Shown: positions 1 to 7,854 of the stretch, piece after piece
How the letters are laid out: the number at the start of each line of letters is the position of its first letter
Numbering within the stretch: the stretch's first letter is position 1
Assembly (NCBI GenBank): GCA_035534995.1
Contig: DATLQX010000180.1
Coordinates: 1-31,237 of the forward strand
DNA from: JANWHV01 sp035534995
GTDB taxonomy: Bacteria; Chloroflexota; UBA5177; JANWHV01
Length of the DNA stretch: 31,237 bases
Direction: 5' to 3'
Program-made: the position numbers and the translations under genes
The notes under the pieces: model-generated
The model's database searches: none
The model's input: only the letters and a program-made list of their open reading frames with translations
Told to the model about the DNA's origin: nothing

Positions 1-82
1 CTACCGCGCCCTCGATCTGATACGAGGCGGTCGCCGCGCCCCAGACGAAGCCGTCCGGCATCCGTCCACTTTGCTCGCTCAT
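1..82 (-). CDS. GH1 family beta-glucosidase, N-terminal fragment (runs off the left edge)
   Basis: Only the first 27 codons are in the window. They encode an N-terminus with the motif FVWGAATASYQIEGA, which fits the N-terminal signature of glycoside hydrolase family 1 at every fixed position (F-x-W-G-x-A-x-A-S-Y-Q-x-E-x-A). The Gln in this motif is known to contact the sugar in subsite -1. GH1 enzymes hydrolyse terminal beta-D-glucosides or galactosides, usually in the cytoplasm. The start is the ATG at 82-80, preceded by a clean AAGGAG (94-89) with 6-nt spacing. The substrate cannot be told from this fragment, and 6-phospho-beta-glucosidase is also possible. The family assignment is secure; whether the rest of the gene is intact is unknown. 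Confidence 0.88.
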   Translation of the reverse strand, partial: MSEQSGRMPDGFVWGAATASYQIEGAV

Positions 83-161
83 CCCCCACTCCTTCACTGC
101 GCGGCGGCGCCGGATGCGCTCCGCTCTTAATGGCTAGTGTAAGCGATATGAAGCGTGTTGT

Positions 162-203
162 AGGAGCGCGGCTCCGACAAAGGAAGTCTGGAGACCCGCT
201 CCT
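162..203. repeat. Imperfect inverted repeat (hairpin) in the intergenic region
   Basis: AGGAGCGCGGCTCC (162-175) pairs with GGAGACCCGCTCCT (190-203), 12 of 14 positions, around a 14-nt loop. It lies in the 139-bp gap between the secreted-protein gene and the GH1 gene, both on the minus strand. There is no T-tract on either side, so it is not a classic intrinsic terminator. It may be a REP-like element or an RNA-stabilising hairpin. Confidence 0.5.
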
Positions 204-221
204 CTCGCAACATGGCAAGCC

Positions 222-2417
222 CTAATAAGCTCCGTACGAGGGGGTGTATTCGTAATGCCAGGGAGAATCGCTGAAATTGGCCTCAACGTTCAAGTTGGTG
301 ACCTCTTGCATCTGCATAATGTTGTTCATGGTCTGGTAGTAAAAGTTCTGGTTCCGGAGCTTTTGGTACGACTTCAGGTAATCGGTGGTACCGGAACCGC
401 CGCCGCCGCTGCCGTTCGAGGTGGTGGCCGAGGCGCCCGAACCGCCGGCCTGGCGCACGGCCTGAATCATCAAATCCACGGTGAGCGAGGACGGCGGCGC
501 CAGGCCGGCGCCCGCGGCCGCGGTGTCCATGGCGTGTTGGAGGATGGCCAGATTCGCGGGCGCCCTCTCCAGCGGCGTATCGCCCCACATGCCGACGAAG
601 TGACCGTTACCCACCATCGCCTGGCCGATCTCGATCACCACGGAGGCGCCATTGGTGGTGGGGTAGGCGCCAATCCAGCGCACGACTCCCGCCGAGGTGC
701 TGGAGGTGATCAGCACCAGCTTGGGATGGGCCGACTTTTCCAGGGTTTGCACCTGGCCGGCGAATGTTTGTGCCTCGGTGCTGTTGGCTCCCGTGCCGGT
801 GTAGGTTCGCCCAATGGCGATCAGGAGCGCCCCATCCTGGGGTCCGGCGAACCAGCTCCCGCCGCTCTCCACGAAATTCGCCGCCCAGCCGACCGGATAG
901 TCGACGGTCAAGCCATCGCTGGAATAGTGCTGATAACGGCGGCTGTTCTGGGTTTGCTTCAAGGTGTTGATCCCAATCGAGCCCTCGATGCCCGCCAGGG
1001 TGGTGGTGACGGGGTTGGTGGGATTCCCATAACCATAGGCCAGGAGCAGGCTATAGTCGGCGGCGGAAGGGAGCACCATGTTGACGCTCACGAGAGGCCC
1101 CGGATGGCTGGACGTGGTGGCCACGGCGCTGAACACCGCCTTGTCCTTGCCGCCCAGGAACTGCCAGGCACGCTGGACCTTCAGCGTCCCACCGAGCTTG
1201 GCGCTCAGTTGGCGGGCAACCGCCAGGGCATCAAGCGATTGGCCGAGGAAGCGCTCGTCGAGCAGCACCATGCCGCTACCTTTGGGATCCAGCAAGGCGA
1301 CTCGCGTCCCCACCGAGAGCAGCCGCCAGGAGGCGGGCATACGGAGATGGTAGAGGCCGTCGGGAGTGCTGGTTTGTACCCACGGTTGACCGTTCACGGT
1401 CCCGGCTGGAGTGATGGGCGGGGCAAGGGATAGGTTGGGCAAGACTACGAATTGGGATGAGGCGGCGGCCACGGTACCGTCCGCTCCCGCCACCTGGAGT
1501 AGGTGCTCACCCGCCGGCAGCGGGGTGGCCGGCCGATAGATGACGGCGCCGGTGGCGGCATTGTAGACGCCGCCGACCGTCTGGTGATCGAGGACCAGCC
1601 GGGCGCCGCTGGGGGCGAGGGCGGAAAGGGTGGCGGGTGGCGTGGTCAGGCGCGCATTGTTGGCGGGGCTGAGTTTGCTCACCGTGATGGCCTGGCCCAC
1701 GATCAAATGCCAATTCATGGCCACCCCGGAATCGGGGGCCTGTTTGAGGCCAATGGCGGTGAGCCCGCCCGGTAAGCTGACCGTATAGCTTCCCTCGCCG
1801 GAGACTTTCCCGCTGTCTTGCTGGTGATTGCTCTGGTCCAGGACAATGATATGGGCGCTCCCGCTGTCGAGGGTGTAGTGGATCGTATAGGAGCCGGAGA
1901 CGGGCGCCTTGAAGGCAAGGATGTTGGCCAGTGTGGTAGCGGCCACCCCGGTCACGTCAAGCGGGAGGCCGGGCACCGTATAGACGGCCGTGGCGTAGGT
2001 CAGGGTCCGGCCGCCGTAGGCATGCTTGGGGTCGGCGAGCACGCGGAAGCGGGGCATGTGCCCGGCCACCAGATTGGAGGCGACGAAGAAGCGATCCTCA
2101 CCGACCGTCACCTGAGTGGCATCGGAGTTGCTGGTCCCGAGCTGGGCGTATACTTCGTCACCATTGTTGCTGCCGGCTAACTGAATCTCAACCACGTAGG
2201 TGCTGCCGGTGGGGGTGAAGGTGGAGTCGATTTCATCCACCGCGTTAGTGGGATCGAAGCTCCGGTTGGCTACCTGCCAGACCAGCTTGGGCGCCGCGGC
2301 GGCGTGGGCGATGCCGGGAGTGGCGCCCCTGCCTGCTTGGGGAAGGAGAATGCCGCCCAGGAGGGCGGCGCCGATCAACGCGCGCGGAAGCAGCCTCGGT
2401 CGCATCGTCCTGATCAC
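222..2417 (-). CDS. Large secreted protein with Ig-like and two PsbP/DUF1795-like domains, function unknown
   Basis: The protein is about 730 residues and no named family is recognised with certainty. The N-terminus (RPRLLPRALIGAALLGGILL followed by AxA-type residues) reads as a signal peptide, so it is probably exported. After it come beta-rich, bacterial Ig-like stretches. Then come two similar segments opening with YHLRMPASWRL and GLTVDYPVGWA, reminiscent of PsbP/DUF1795 folds. A Gly/Ser-rich linker follows, then a Tyr/Gln/Asn-rich C-terminal tail. The start is uncertain. The longest frame begins at ATG 2477 without a ribosome site. ATG 2462 has a weak GAGG. GTG 2417, chosen here, has AAGGGGA about 8 nt upstream. 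ATG 2405 would also keep the whole signal peptide. It is divergent from mobA. The role is unknown; cell-surface or matrix protein is a guess. Confidence 0.75.
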   Translation of the reverse strand: MIRTMRPRLLPRALIGAALLGGILLPQAGRGATPGIAHAAAAPKLVWQVANRSFDPTNAVDEIDSTFTPTGSTYVVEIQLAGSNNGDEVYAQLGTSNSDATQVTVGEDRFFVASNLVAGHMPRFRVLADPKHAYGGRTLTYATAVYTVPGLPLDVTGVAATTLANILAFKAPVSGSYTIHYTLDSGSAHIIVLDQSNHQQDSGKVSGEGSYTVSLPGGLTAIGLKQAPDSGVAMNWHLIVGQAITVSKLSPANNARLTTPPATLSALAPSGARLVLDHQTVGGVYNAATGAVIYRPATPLPAGEHLLQVAGADGTVAAASSQFVVLPNLSLAPPITPAGTVNGQPWVQTSTPDGLYHLRMPASWRLLSVGTRVALLDPKGSGMVLLDERFLGQSLDALAVARQLSAKLGGTLKVQRAWQFLGGKDKAVFSAVATTSSHPGPLVSVNMVLPSAADYSLLLAYGYGNPTNPVTTTLAGIEGSIGINTLKQTQNSRRYQHYSSDGLTVDYPVGWAANFVESGGSWFAGPQDGALLIAIGRTYTGTGANSTEAQTFAGQVQTLEKSAHPKLVLITSSTSAGVVRWIGAYPTTNGASVVIEIGQAMVGNGHFVGMWGDTPLERAPANLAILQHAMDTAAAGAGLAPPSSLTVDLMIQAVRQAGGSGASATTSNGSGGGGSGTTDYLKSYQKLRNQNFYYQTMNNIMQMQEVTNLNVEANFSDSPWHYEYTPSYGAY

Positions 2418-2595
2418 CAGCCATCCCCTTCCCGGTGGACTCCGCCGAGCGCGGCGGCCCATCTCGACAATCCTCATTTAGTAGGCCGTTGGCCCTGGTC
2501 CGGTGATAGGGGACCGGCCATGTAGCCTCAGAATACGAGGGGAATGGCGGAGGCGCAAGGGGGGATTTTGCTACCATGACCGAAGATGGAGGCGA

Positions 2596-3282
2596 ATGCG
2601 CGTGGAAGTGCCGGCGGCGGCTATCCTGGCGGGCGGCGCCGGTTCAAGGATGGGGCGGGATAAGGGGTTGCTCACCCTCCCGGATGGGCGGACGGCTTGC
2701 GCGGCGGTGGTGGAGGCGGCGCGAGCCGCGGCAAGCCGGGTGGTGCTGCTGGTGGATACCGAGGAGCATGCCGCGCGCCTCCTACGCGCGCTCGCCCCAC
2801 CGCTGCCCGAGGTGCTGCTGGACCGCGATCCGGGCGCGGGGCCGCTGGGCGCGCTGGCAGGCGCGCTGGCCGCCGCGGATGAGCCCGCGCTCTTGCTGCT
2901 GGCGGTGGATATGCCCCTGATCCGCCCGGCGGTGTTATGGGCCCTGTATGCCAGGTGGCGCGAGGCAACCCAGGACGCCCCTGGCCCATCCTCGAGGACG
3001 GTTGGTTGCGTCACGGTGCCGATAATTGGCGGGATGGCGCAACCAATGCCCGCCTGCTACGACACGCGCCTTGCCGAGGCGGCGACCCGCCTGCTGACAG
3101 CGGGCCGCCGGGATCTCCGAGCCTTGCTGGGCGCCCCCGAAGCATGCCTGTTCCGGCTGAGCGAGGAGGAATCGGCGGCACTCGATCCGGGCCTGGGTTC
3201 GTTCAGGGGAGCGAACACACCAGAGGAATGGCGAGCGATCCGCGCCCTACACCTCCGGCGTGACCAAAAAGTCGGCGAATAA
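2596..3282 (+). CDS. mobA: Molybdenum cofactor guanylyltransferase (MobA-like NTP transferase)
   Basis: A 228-aa cytoplasmic nucleotidyltransferase that by family would transfer GMP from GTP to molybdopterin cofactor to give MGD for oxidoreductases. The N-terminus carries the GT-A nucleotide-binding signature AAILAGGAGSRMGRDKGLL (residues 8-26). DRDPGAGPLGALAGAL follows in the middle, and AVDMPLI gives the metal-binding Asp region. The length suits MobA. ATG 2596 has GGAGG at 2588-2592, only 3 nt away; GTG 2602 would have better spacing, and a longer frame from 2503 lacks a ribosome site. The gene ends 36 bp inside the convergent homospermidine synthase gene. The related CTP:molybdopterin cytidylyltransferase (MocA) is the main alternative, so the exact nucleotide used is inferred. 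Confidence 0.85.
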   Translation: MRVEVPAAAILAGGAGSRMGRDKGLLTLPDGRTACAAVVEAARAAASRVVLLVDTEEHAARLLRALAPPLPEVLLDRDPGAGPLGALAGALAAADEPALLLLAVDMPLIRPAVLWALYARWREATQDAPGPSSRTVGCVTVPIIGGMAQPMPACYDTRLAEAATRLLTAGRRDLRALLGAPEACLFRLSEEESAALDPGLGSFRGANTPEEWRAIRALHLRRDQKVGE

Positions 3283-4614
3283 CAACTCACCGGCGCCCTC
3301 GCGGGGCAACCAGTTGAGGGATTGTGCCACCATGGGCGACCAATAGGGCTCGGTGAAGGCATGGATAAACTCGTAGTCGAGATCCTCCGACTCGAGGACG
3401 CCCCGGCGTGGATTCTCCAGGGCCCAGGCCATTCCCGCCACCAGGCTCGACACTACTTGCAAGCTGGTGGCATTGTTGTGCCGGGCCATTTTGCGCGCCT
3501 TGCCGATGGAGAGGTTCGAGCCGAGCCAATATGCCGGGTATTTGCCACTGATCAGGAACACCCCAAGCTCGTCGATCCCGCTCCGAATCTCGTCCTTCAG
3601 GATGCGGGAGGAGGTGATCCTGGCGGGGGTAAGATCGCGCAGCAGGCGGAGGGAGTCCACCGCTTCGTCGCAGGGATGGTAGGCGTAATAGGAGGTCGGC
3701 CGATAGGTGACCCGCCCATCCTCGCGGTAGGTCAAATAGTCGGCGAGCGAGATCGCCTCGTTATGGGTAATCAAAAAACCCTCGAAGTCGAGATAGTTGG
3801 GACTCCAGGACTTCACTTTCAGGGTAAAGCTGGGACGATCAATGCTGATCGCGGCCTGGCAGCCATAGGCGTGCTGGTGGCCGCCCTGGGGGAGCACGGT
3901 TTCATGGGTACCCCAGCCAAGCTCGGCCGGCTGCAAGCACTCGGTCACGAAGCCGTCCACGGACCAGGTGTTGACGAACTCACCCTCCGCTCGCGCGATC
4001 GCCCCGACCTGGGTGTCGCGCTCGGAAATCTGAATCACCCGCACGTCGAGATCCCGGGCCAGCCTGGCCCAGTCGTTCTGGTCTTTCGGCCCCTGATACG
4101 GGACATCATGGGCGGCGGCCATGTCGATCAGGGCGCGCTTGACCAGAATGGAGACGAAGCCGGGGTTGGCGCCGTGCGCCACGATCGCCGTGGTCTTTCC
4201 CTCGGCTGCCGGGCGCAGATCGCGGATTTGTTCGCGAAGGAGATAGTTGCTGGTCTCGATCCCGTCCTGAGAGGCCGTGTATTCCCAGGGATCGATGCAG
4301 GAGTCTATATAGAACGAGTCGTTTGCCTGGGCGAGCTGGATCAGATCCCGGCTGGAGATCGAGGTAGCGAGATTGACCAGGAAGTCTCCCGCCTCAAGGA
4401 TTGGCGAGAGAAGTCGGCGGTAGTTTTCCCGCGTGATGCTTTCTCTCATCGCGTGCAGGTCATAGTCCGCGATCAGCGTTTCCTGATCGCGGCCCAGGCT
4501 TTGCTCGATGACCCAGAGATCCATGGTACTGAAATGGGTCTTGAGCAGAGGAATGATCGCCTGGCCGATATTGCCGAAGCCAAGGAGAACGATCTTCGTA
4601 CCGTGGATGGTCAT
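3247..4614 (-). CDS. hss: Homospermidine synthase (saccharopine dehydrogenase-like fold)
   Basis: A 455-aa NAD-dependent enzyme that in characterised bacteria makes sym-homospermidine from putrescine (or putrescine plus spermidine) in the cytoplasm. The N-terminal Rossmann motif is KIVLLGFGNIGQAI, with G12-x-G14-x-x-G17. The family stretch GDFLVNLATSISS and YIDSCIDPWEY lie near residues 90-130. Length fits bacterial HSS (about 470 aa). ATG 4614 is chosen because AAAGGA (4625-4620) sits 5 nt upstream; a 20-codon extension to 4674 has no ribosome site. Its 3' end overlaps mobA by 36 bp in antisense. No other polyamine gene is nearby. Saccharopine dehydrogenase proper is less likely, because the CIDPWEY region is HSS-like. 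Confidence 0.88.
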   Translation of the reverse strand: MTIHGTKIVLLGFGNIGQAIIPLLKTHFSTMDLWVIEQSLGRDQETLIADYDLHAMRESITRENYRRLLSPILEAGDFLVNLATSISSRDLIQLAQANDSFYIDSCIDPWEYTASQDGIETSNYLLREQIRDLRPAAEGKTTAIVAHGANPGFVSILVKRALIDMAAAHDVPYQGPKDQNDWARLARDLDVRVIQISERDTQVGAIARAEGEFVNTWSVDGFVTECLQPAELGWGTHETVLPQGGHQHAYGCQAAISIDRPSFTLKVKSWSPNYLDFEGFLITHNEAISLADYLTYREDGRVTYRPTSYYAYHPCDEAVDSLRLLRDLTPARITSSRILKDEIRSGIDELGVFLISGKYPAYWLGSNLSIGKARKMARHNNATSLQVVSSLVAGMAWALENPRRGVLESEDLDYEFIHAFTEPYWSPMVAQSLNWLPREGAGELLFADFLVTPEV

Positions 4615-4691
4615 GTGTGTCCTTTCCAGCCCGACGCGACCCAGGCATACGACGGCCGTCACGCGAGCAGTCACGCTGATAAGCGTATCGG

Positions 4692-4697
4692 ACTATA
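4692..4697 (-). promoter_or_regulatory. Candidate extended -10 promoter for homospermidine synthase
   Basis: On the minus strand TGGTATAGT forms an extended -10 (TGn-TATAGT), about 80 nt upstream of the hss start codon. No convincing -35 box is present at normal spacing. This is inference from consensus only. Confidence 0.3.
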
Positions 4698-4824
4698 CCA
4701 CATGACCGCAGAGCGCGAGCCCCTTCCTGGGAGCGCGAGCGTCCGGTGGCGGCTTCTCTAGTCATACAGCTTTGCTCGCTGAACCGAGGGGTATCGCTTT
4801 TTGCTATCATGGGGAAACGGGAGG

Positions 4825-6093
4825 ATGAAGGTGGAAGCGCTTGGTCCAATCGCCGGCGAACGCGACCTCTGGCGGTTGTGGCTCAGCCGGCGCCTTCCCA
4901 TGGAGTTAAGAACCCGCGAGGGGAGAGGGGTGCGCGTGCTCTTTCCCGGCGTCGCCAATTCTGGGGCGGGGCCGGATTTCCTGGGGGCCCAGATCGCCTT
5001 CGATGGGGAGCCCCCGCGCCGGGGTGACGTGGAGCTTCACCTCCGCGCTACCTCCTGGAAGGGCCACGGTCACGACCACGACCAACGATACAATGGGGTG
5101 ATCCTGCACGTGGTCCTGGAGGATGACGGCGGACCGGCCTGGATCGCCGCCGGTCTCCCGATCCCCGTGCTGGCGCTCGGGCCGCTGCTCGCCGACCTGG
5201 GGGAGCCTCGGACGCCGGCAAGCGAGGAGGGGCCATGTCGGAACGTGGGAGCGCCTCGGGCGGAACCCGCGCGCGTGCGGGCAGCGATCCGGGCGGCCGG
5301 CCAGGCACGCTTCGAGGCGCGAGCCAGTCTGTGGGAGGGAGAGTTGGCGGCGACGCCAGTGGAGGATTGTATGCTTCGCAGCCTCCTCCGCTGTGCCGGG
5401 CTGGGCGGGAACGGTGAGGCGTGCGCGGCACTGGCCCAGGCCCTGGACGGCGCCACCCTGGAAGCCATGCTGCAGGGGCCGGCGGACCAGCGGTCGGTCA
5501 CCGCGGCGGCGGCCCTCCTGGGGATGGCCGGACTGCTGGAACTGGGCAAGGCAAGCGGGGAGGAGCACGAGGCATGGAGCCGGCAAAGTGGCTACTGGCC
5601 TGGGCGGCCCCTGGATGCCCGCCAGTGGCGGCGCTTCCGGATCCGCCCGGCCAATCTGCCCGAGGCGCGGCTGCGGGTAGTAGCGGCGGTGCTGGCCGCC
5701 AATGGCCTGTCCGGCCTGACGACGCGGCTGGCCGAGTTGGTGGACCGCCCGGAGCCGTCGCCGGTCGCCGAGTTGCTGGCTCCGCTGCTCCCCGAGGGCG
5801 CGGGCGCGGGAAGAAGCTGGGCGCTGGAATCGTGGACGAACACCCTGCTGCCCTTCCTGGCCGCCGCCGGTCCCAAATTGGGACGCGCGGGGCTGGGCGA
5901 GCGGGCAGCGCGTCTCTACGCGGGGCTACCGGGGGGTGGCGACAATCGGGTGCTCACCAGGATGCGCGGCATCGCCGGCCTCGACGCGGAGCCGAGCGCG
6001 GCGATCGCGCAGCAAGGACTGCTGCACATCTGGGCGGATTGTTGCAGCCGGCAAGAGTGCGCGCGGTGCCCGCTGGCGCGGGTCAGTGGTTAG
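4825..6093 (+). CDS. DUF2851 family protein
   Basis: A soluble protein of about 422 aa. The N-terminal half shows the DUF2851 pattern: E-x-D-L-W-R-L-W, RVLFPGVANSGAGPDF, GDVELHLRATSWKGHGH, and YNGVILHVVLEDD. The C-terminal end has a four-Cys cluster (ADCCSRQECARCPLA). That cluster could bind metal or an iron-sulfur cluster; this is an inference. No biochemical function is known to me for the family. ATG 4825 directly abuts GGGAGG (4819-4824), so the in-frame GTG at 4831, six nt from that site, may be the true start. It is divergent from hss and convergent with the small ORF that ends at 6104. Confidence 0.82.
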   Translation: MKVEALGPIAGERDLWRLWLSRRLPMELRTREGRGVRVLFPGVANSGAGPDFLGAQIAFDGEPPRRGDVELHLRATSWKGHGHDHDQRYNGVILHVVLEDDGGPAWIAAGLPIPVLALGPLLADLGEPRTPASEEGPCRNVGAPRAEPARVRAAIRAAGQARFEARASLWEGELAATPVEDCMLRSLLRCAGLGGNGEACAALAQALDGATLEAMLQGPADQRSVTAAAALLGMAGLLELGKASGEEHEAWSRQSGYWPGRPLDARQWRRFRIRPANLPEARLRVVAAVLAANGLSGLTTRLAELVDRPEPSPVAELLAPLLPEGAGAGRSWALESWTNTLLPFLAAAGPKLGRAGLGERAARLYAGLPGGGDNRVLTRMRGIAGLDAEPSAAIAQQGLLHIWADCCSRQECARCPLARVSG

Positions 6094-6103
6094 GCCGGGA
6101 TGT

Positions 6104-6301
6104 CTATCCTGTCCCGCGGCCTGGATCAGCAAGAGATTCGCGCGTGCCGGCTTCCTCTACACCGTAAAGCAGCTCCTCGTCCCCAGCCATTACGTCCGCC
6201 GCGTCCCGAAGGCGCTCCGGATGGGCCAGGTTTGATTGAGCCAGGAACTCCAGGAACCGGGCGGATTCCGGGCGATTCTCCAGATCGAGGGGTCTTTTCA
6301 T
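6104..6301 (-). CDS. Small hypothetical protein (65 aa)
   Basis: A 65-residue hydrophilic, acidic protein starting MKRPLDLENRPESARFLEFL, with AADVMAGDEELLYGVE in the middle. Helix-rich composition is likely. ATG 6301 has GGAG five nt upstream (CGGAGCGACC-ATG), which supports real translation. The frame fits neatly between the convergent DUF2851 stop (6093) and the REP-like repeat at 6313. No family is recognised; the size and charge would suit an antitoxin-like or regulatory protein, but no toxin partner is adjacent. Before insertion of the mobile element it would have followed the Ser/Thr kinase and 83-aa genes on the same strand. Confidence 0.55.
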   Translation of the reverse strand: MKRPLDLENRPESARFLEFLAQSNLAHPERLRDAADVMAGDEELLYGVEEAGTRESLADPGRGTG

Positions 6302-6312
6302 GGTCGCTCCGA

Positions 6313-6392
6313 GTAGGGGCGCACGGCTGTGCGCCTTTGGCCCGCCGTGCACCGCTGACACATCATCTGGACGCACGGCTGTGCGCCCCTAC
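6313..6392. repeat. REP-like paired palindromic repeat
   Basis: Two copies of a palindromic unit, GTAGGGGCGCACGGCTGTGC.. (6313-6335) and the inversely oriented GACGCACGGCTGTGCGCCCC.. (6370-6392), are separated by 34 bp. Each contains GCGCACGGCTGTGCG-type dyad symmetry. The outer 12 bases (GTAGGGGCGCAC / GTGCGCCCCTAC) are perfect inverted repeats of each other. This paired layout is typical of REP/BIME elements scattered in bacterial genomes. It lies in non-coding DNA just upstream of the 65-aa ORF. Confidence 0.6.
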
Positions 6393-6524
6393 CAATACTG
6401 CCATGAGCCGAGAATGACCTGGCCCTAGCAGCCTGTCGAAGAGATCAGGCGGAGAGCGGGCGGTTGGCGGGGCCGCCGTGGCGCGGGCGGTCCACCCTGG
6501 ACATTGGGGGCCCGACCGCGGGTG

Positions 6525-6530
6525 TATAGT
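6525..6530 (+). promoter_or_regulatory. Possible -10 box inside the IS left end
   Basis: TATAGT, about 100 nt upstream of the phosphotransferase start, is followed by ATG-AAG-TAG (6535), which may be the broken start of the old transposase. It could drive the passenger gene. No good -35 box is seen. Confidence 0.25.
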
Positions 6531-6601
6531 ATCGATGAAGTAGCCCCTCATACAAACGGCAACTGGCTCCGTTTTTTGTTCTGGGACGGACATGGCTGAG
6601 G

Positions 6602-7470
6602 TCCACTCAATAGCGATCGAGGGTAACGATGGAACCGTCAGAAGGCCAACGAGCAATTGAGGCAGCGAGGTCGACGGCCTCCGCCCTAGGCCTTAGGGCC
6701 GGTGATGGAGTCGTTGTTCACAACTCGAATCGCATCGCCGTGCGCCTGACCCCTTGTGACGTTCTCGCTCGGGTGGCGCCTCTCGCGCATCAGGCAGGCG
6801 CTGCGTTCGAAGTCGAGGTTGGTCGGCGACTCGCTGCGGCGGGCTGCCCGGTGGAAGCGCCTGAACCGCGGGTAGAGCCACGCGTCTACGTGCGAGACGG
6901 CTTCGCGATCACCCTGTGGACCTACTACGAGGCGGTGCCGCCTCAAGACATCGCGCCAGCCGCGTATGCGCGGATCCTTGAGCGGCACCATGCCGGCATC
7001 CGCCAGATCGACCTAACGGCGCCGCACTTCACGGATCGAGTAGCGGAAGCGCAGCGGCTGGTCGGCGACCGCGCCCAGACACCGGAGCTTGATGACACGG
7101 GACGGAAGCTTCTTGGCGACACGCTACGGGGTCTGAGGCGCGCGATCGTCGATCGGGGAGCACCCGAGCAGCTGCTGCATGGCGAGCCGCATCCGGGCAA
7201 CGTGCTGAACACGAAGAAAGGGCTGCTGTTTATAGACCTTCAGACGTGTTGTCGCGGACCGGTCGAGTTTGACATTGCCCATGCACCCGAGGACGTCAGC
7301 GAACACTATCCAGCGGTGAATCAGGGCCTGCTTCGCGAGTGCCGGATCCTCGTGCGTGCGATGGTCACGGCCTGGCGTTGGGATCGAAACGACCAGTTCC
7401 CCGATAGGCGCTACTGGGGCATCGAGGGGCTCAACCAGGTTCGGGTTGCACTCGATCGCTATGGAATGGA
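6602..7470. repeat. Inverted repeats flanking the APH-like gene
   Basis: TCCACTCAATAGCGATCGAG (6602-6621) and CTCGATCGCTATGGAATGGA (7451-7470) are inverted repeats matching at 18 of 20 positions, with a perfect 12-bp core ATAGCGATCGAG / CTCGATCGCTAT. The left copy ends 7 bp before the start codon. The right copy lies within the last codons of the gene. They are separate from the outer element ends and may mark the boundaries of a captured unit. Confidence 0.5.
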
Positions 7471-7483
7471 TGTCGCTGACTGA
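6629..7483 (+). CDS. Aminoglycoside phosphotransferase (APH)-family kinase
   Basis: A 284-aa protein of the APH/choline kinase fold. The catalytic loop is H184-G-E186-P-H188-P-G-N191 and the metal-binding segment is L-F-I-D203-L-Q followed by GPVEFDIAH. In the classical HxD motif the base is Asp; here it is Glu (HGE), a variant common in actinobacterial-type APH homologues. The usual ATP-binding Lys is replaced by Arg in VLARV (R48). ATG 6629 has GAGGG 6-7 nt upstream. The gene sits inside the IS remnant and is flanked by its own inverted repeats, so transfer is likely. The substrate is unknown: aminoglycoside, another small molecule, or none. Resistance should not be assumed. Confidence 0.8.
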   Translation: MEPSEGQRAIEAARSTASALGLRAGDGVVVHNSNRIAVRLTPCDVLARVAPLAHQAGAAFEVEVGRRLAAAGCPVEAPEPRVEPRVYVRDGFAITLWTYYEAVPPQDIAPAAYARILERHHAGIRQIDLTAPHFTDRVAEAQRLVGDRAQTPELDDTGRKLLGDTLRGLRRAIVDRGAPEQLLHGEPHPGNVLNTKKGLLFIDLQTCCRGPVEFDIAHAPEDVSEHYPAVNQGLLRECRILVRAMVTAWRWDRNDQFPDRRYWGIEGLNQVRVALDRYGMDVAD

Positions 7484-7565
7484 CACGCCTACCGAACGGC
7501 TCGTCTGCCCAGCTTTTCATGTACCTGGCGCTCGTGATTTGGGAGCGGGCCGGTCCGGGCAGCAG

Positions 7566-7694
7566 GACCTGCCCGCGGGTCTGGTCGTGGGCGAGGAGAT
7601 CGCCCGCCGCGAGGCCCATCTGGCGCGCCTGGCAGAGGCCAAAGCGATTCTGGAGGCGCGGGCGGCGTCCGGGCGGGCGATTCGCGGCGCCTGA
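7566..7694 (+). pseudogene. Transposase fragment, IS1182-like
   Basis: About 42 codons read DLPAGLVVGEEIARREAHLA and then LARLAEAKAILEARAASG before a TGA at 7692. This charged helical stretch resembles the middle of IS1182-type DDE transposases (E-I-A-R-R-E-x-x-L-A-x-I-x-E-A-K). The N-terminal part and the catalytic domain downstream are missing. The 150 bp from 7695 to the right inverted repeat contain nothing else recognisable. Confidence 0.55.
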
Positions 7695-7854
7695 CCGGAG
7701 CCAGCGCTCTTCAGCGTCCTGTGGAGGGGCCGACTCCGCTGAGTGCGGCCATCGCGCGGCGCTGCTCTGTCCTGATCGGTCTCCTGCGCGCTACCTTCGC
7801 GATCCGCGCCTGCTCACACCGGCCCCCGCTGCTTGTCTTCTCTCCGACAGGCTG

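Noticed and set aside
255..1433. 392-aa plus-strand frame
   Set aside because: It is antisense to the secreted protein gene, with no ribosome site and shadow-like composition.
2497..2515. GGTCC/GGACC hairpin upstream of mobA
   Set aside because: Only five base pairs in very GC-rich DNA; expected by chance.
3322..4761. 479-aa plus-strand frame
   Set aside because: It is antisense to homospermidine synthase, which has clear family motifs; the frame arises from GC-biased codons and has no family signal.
5421..6167. 248-aa plus-strand frame
   Set aside because: It overlaps DUF2851 in another frame and is Gly/Arg/Ala-rich without motifs.
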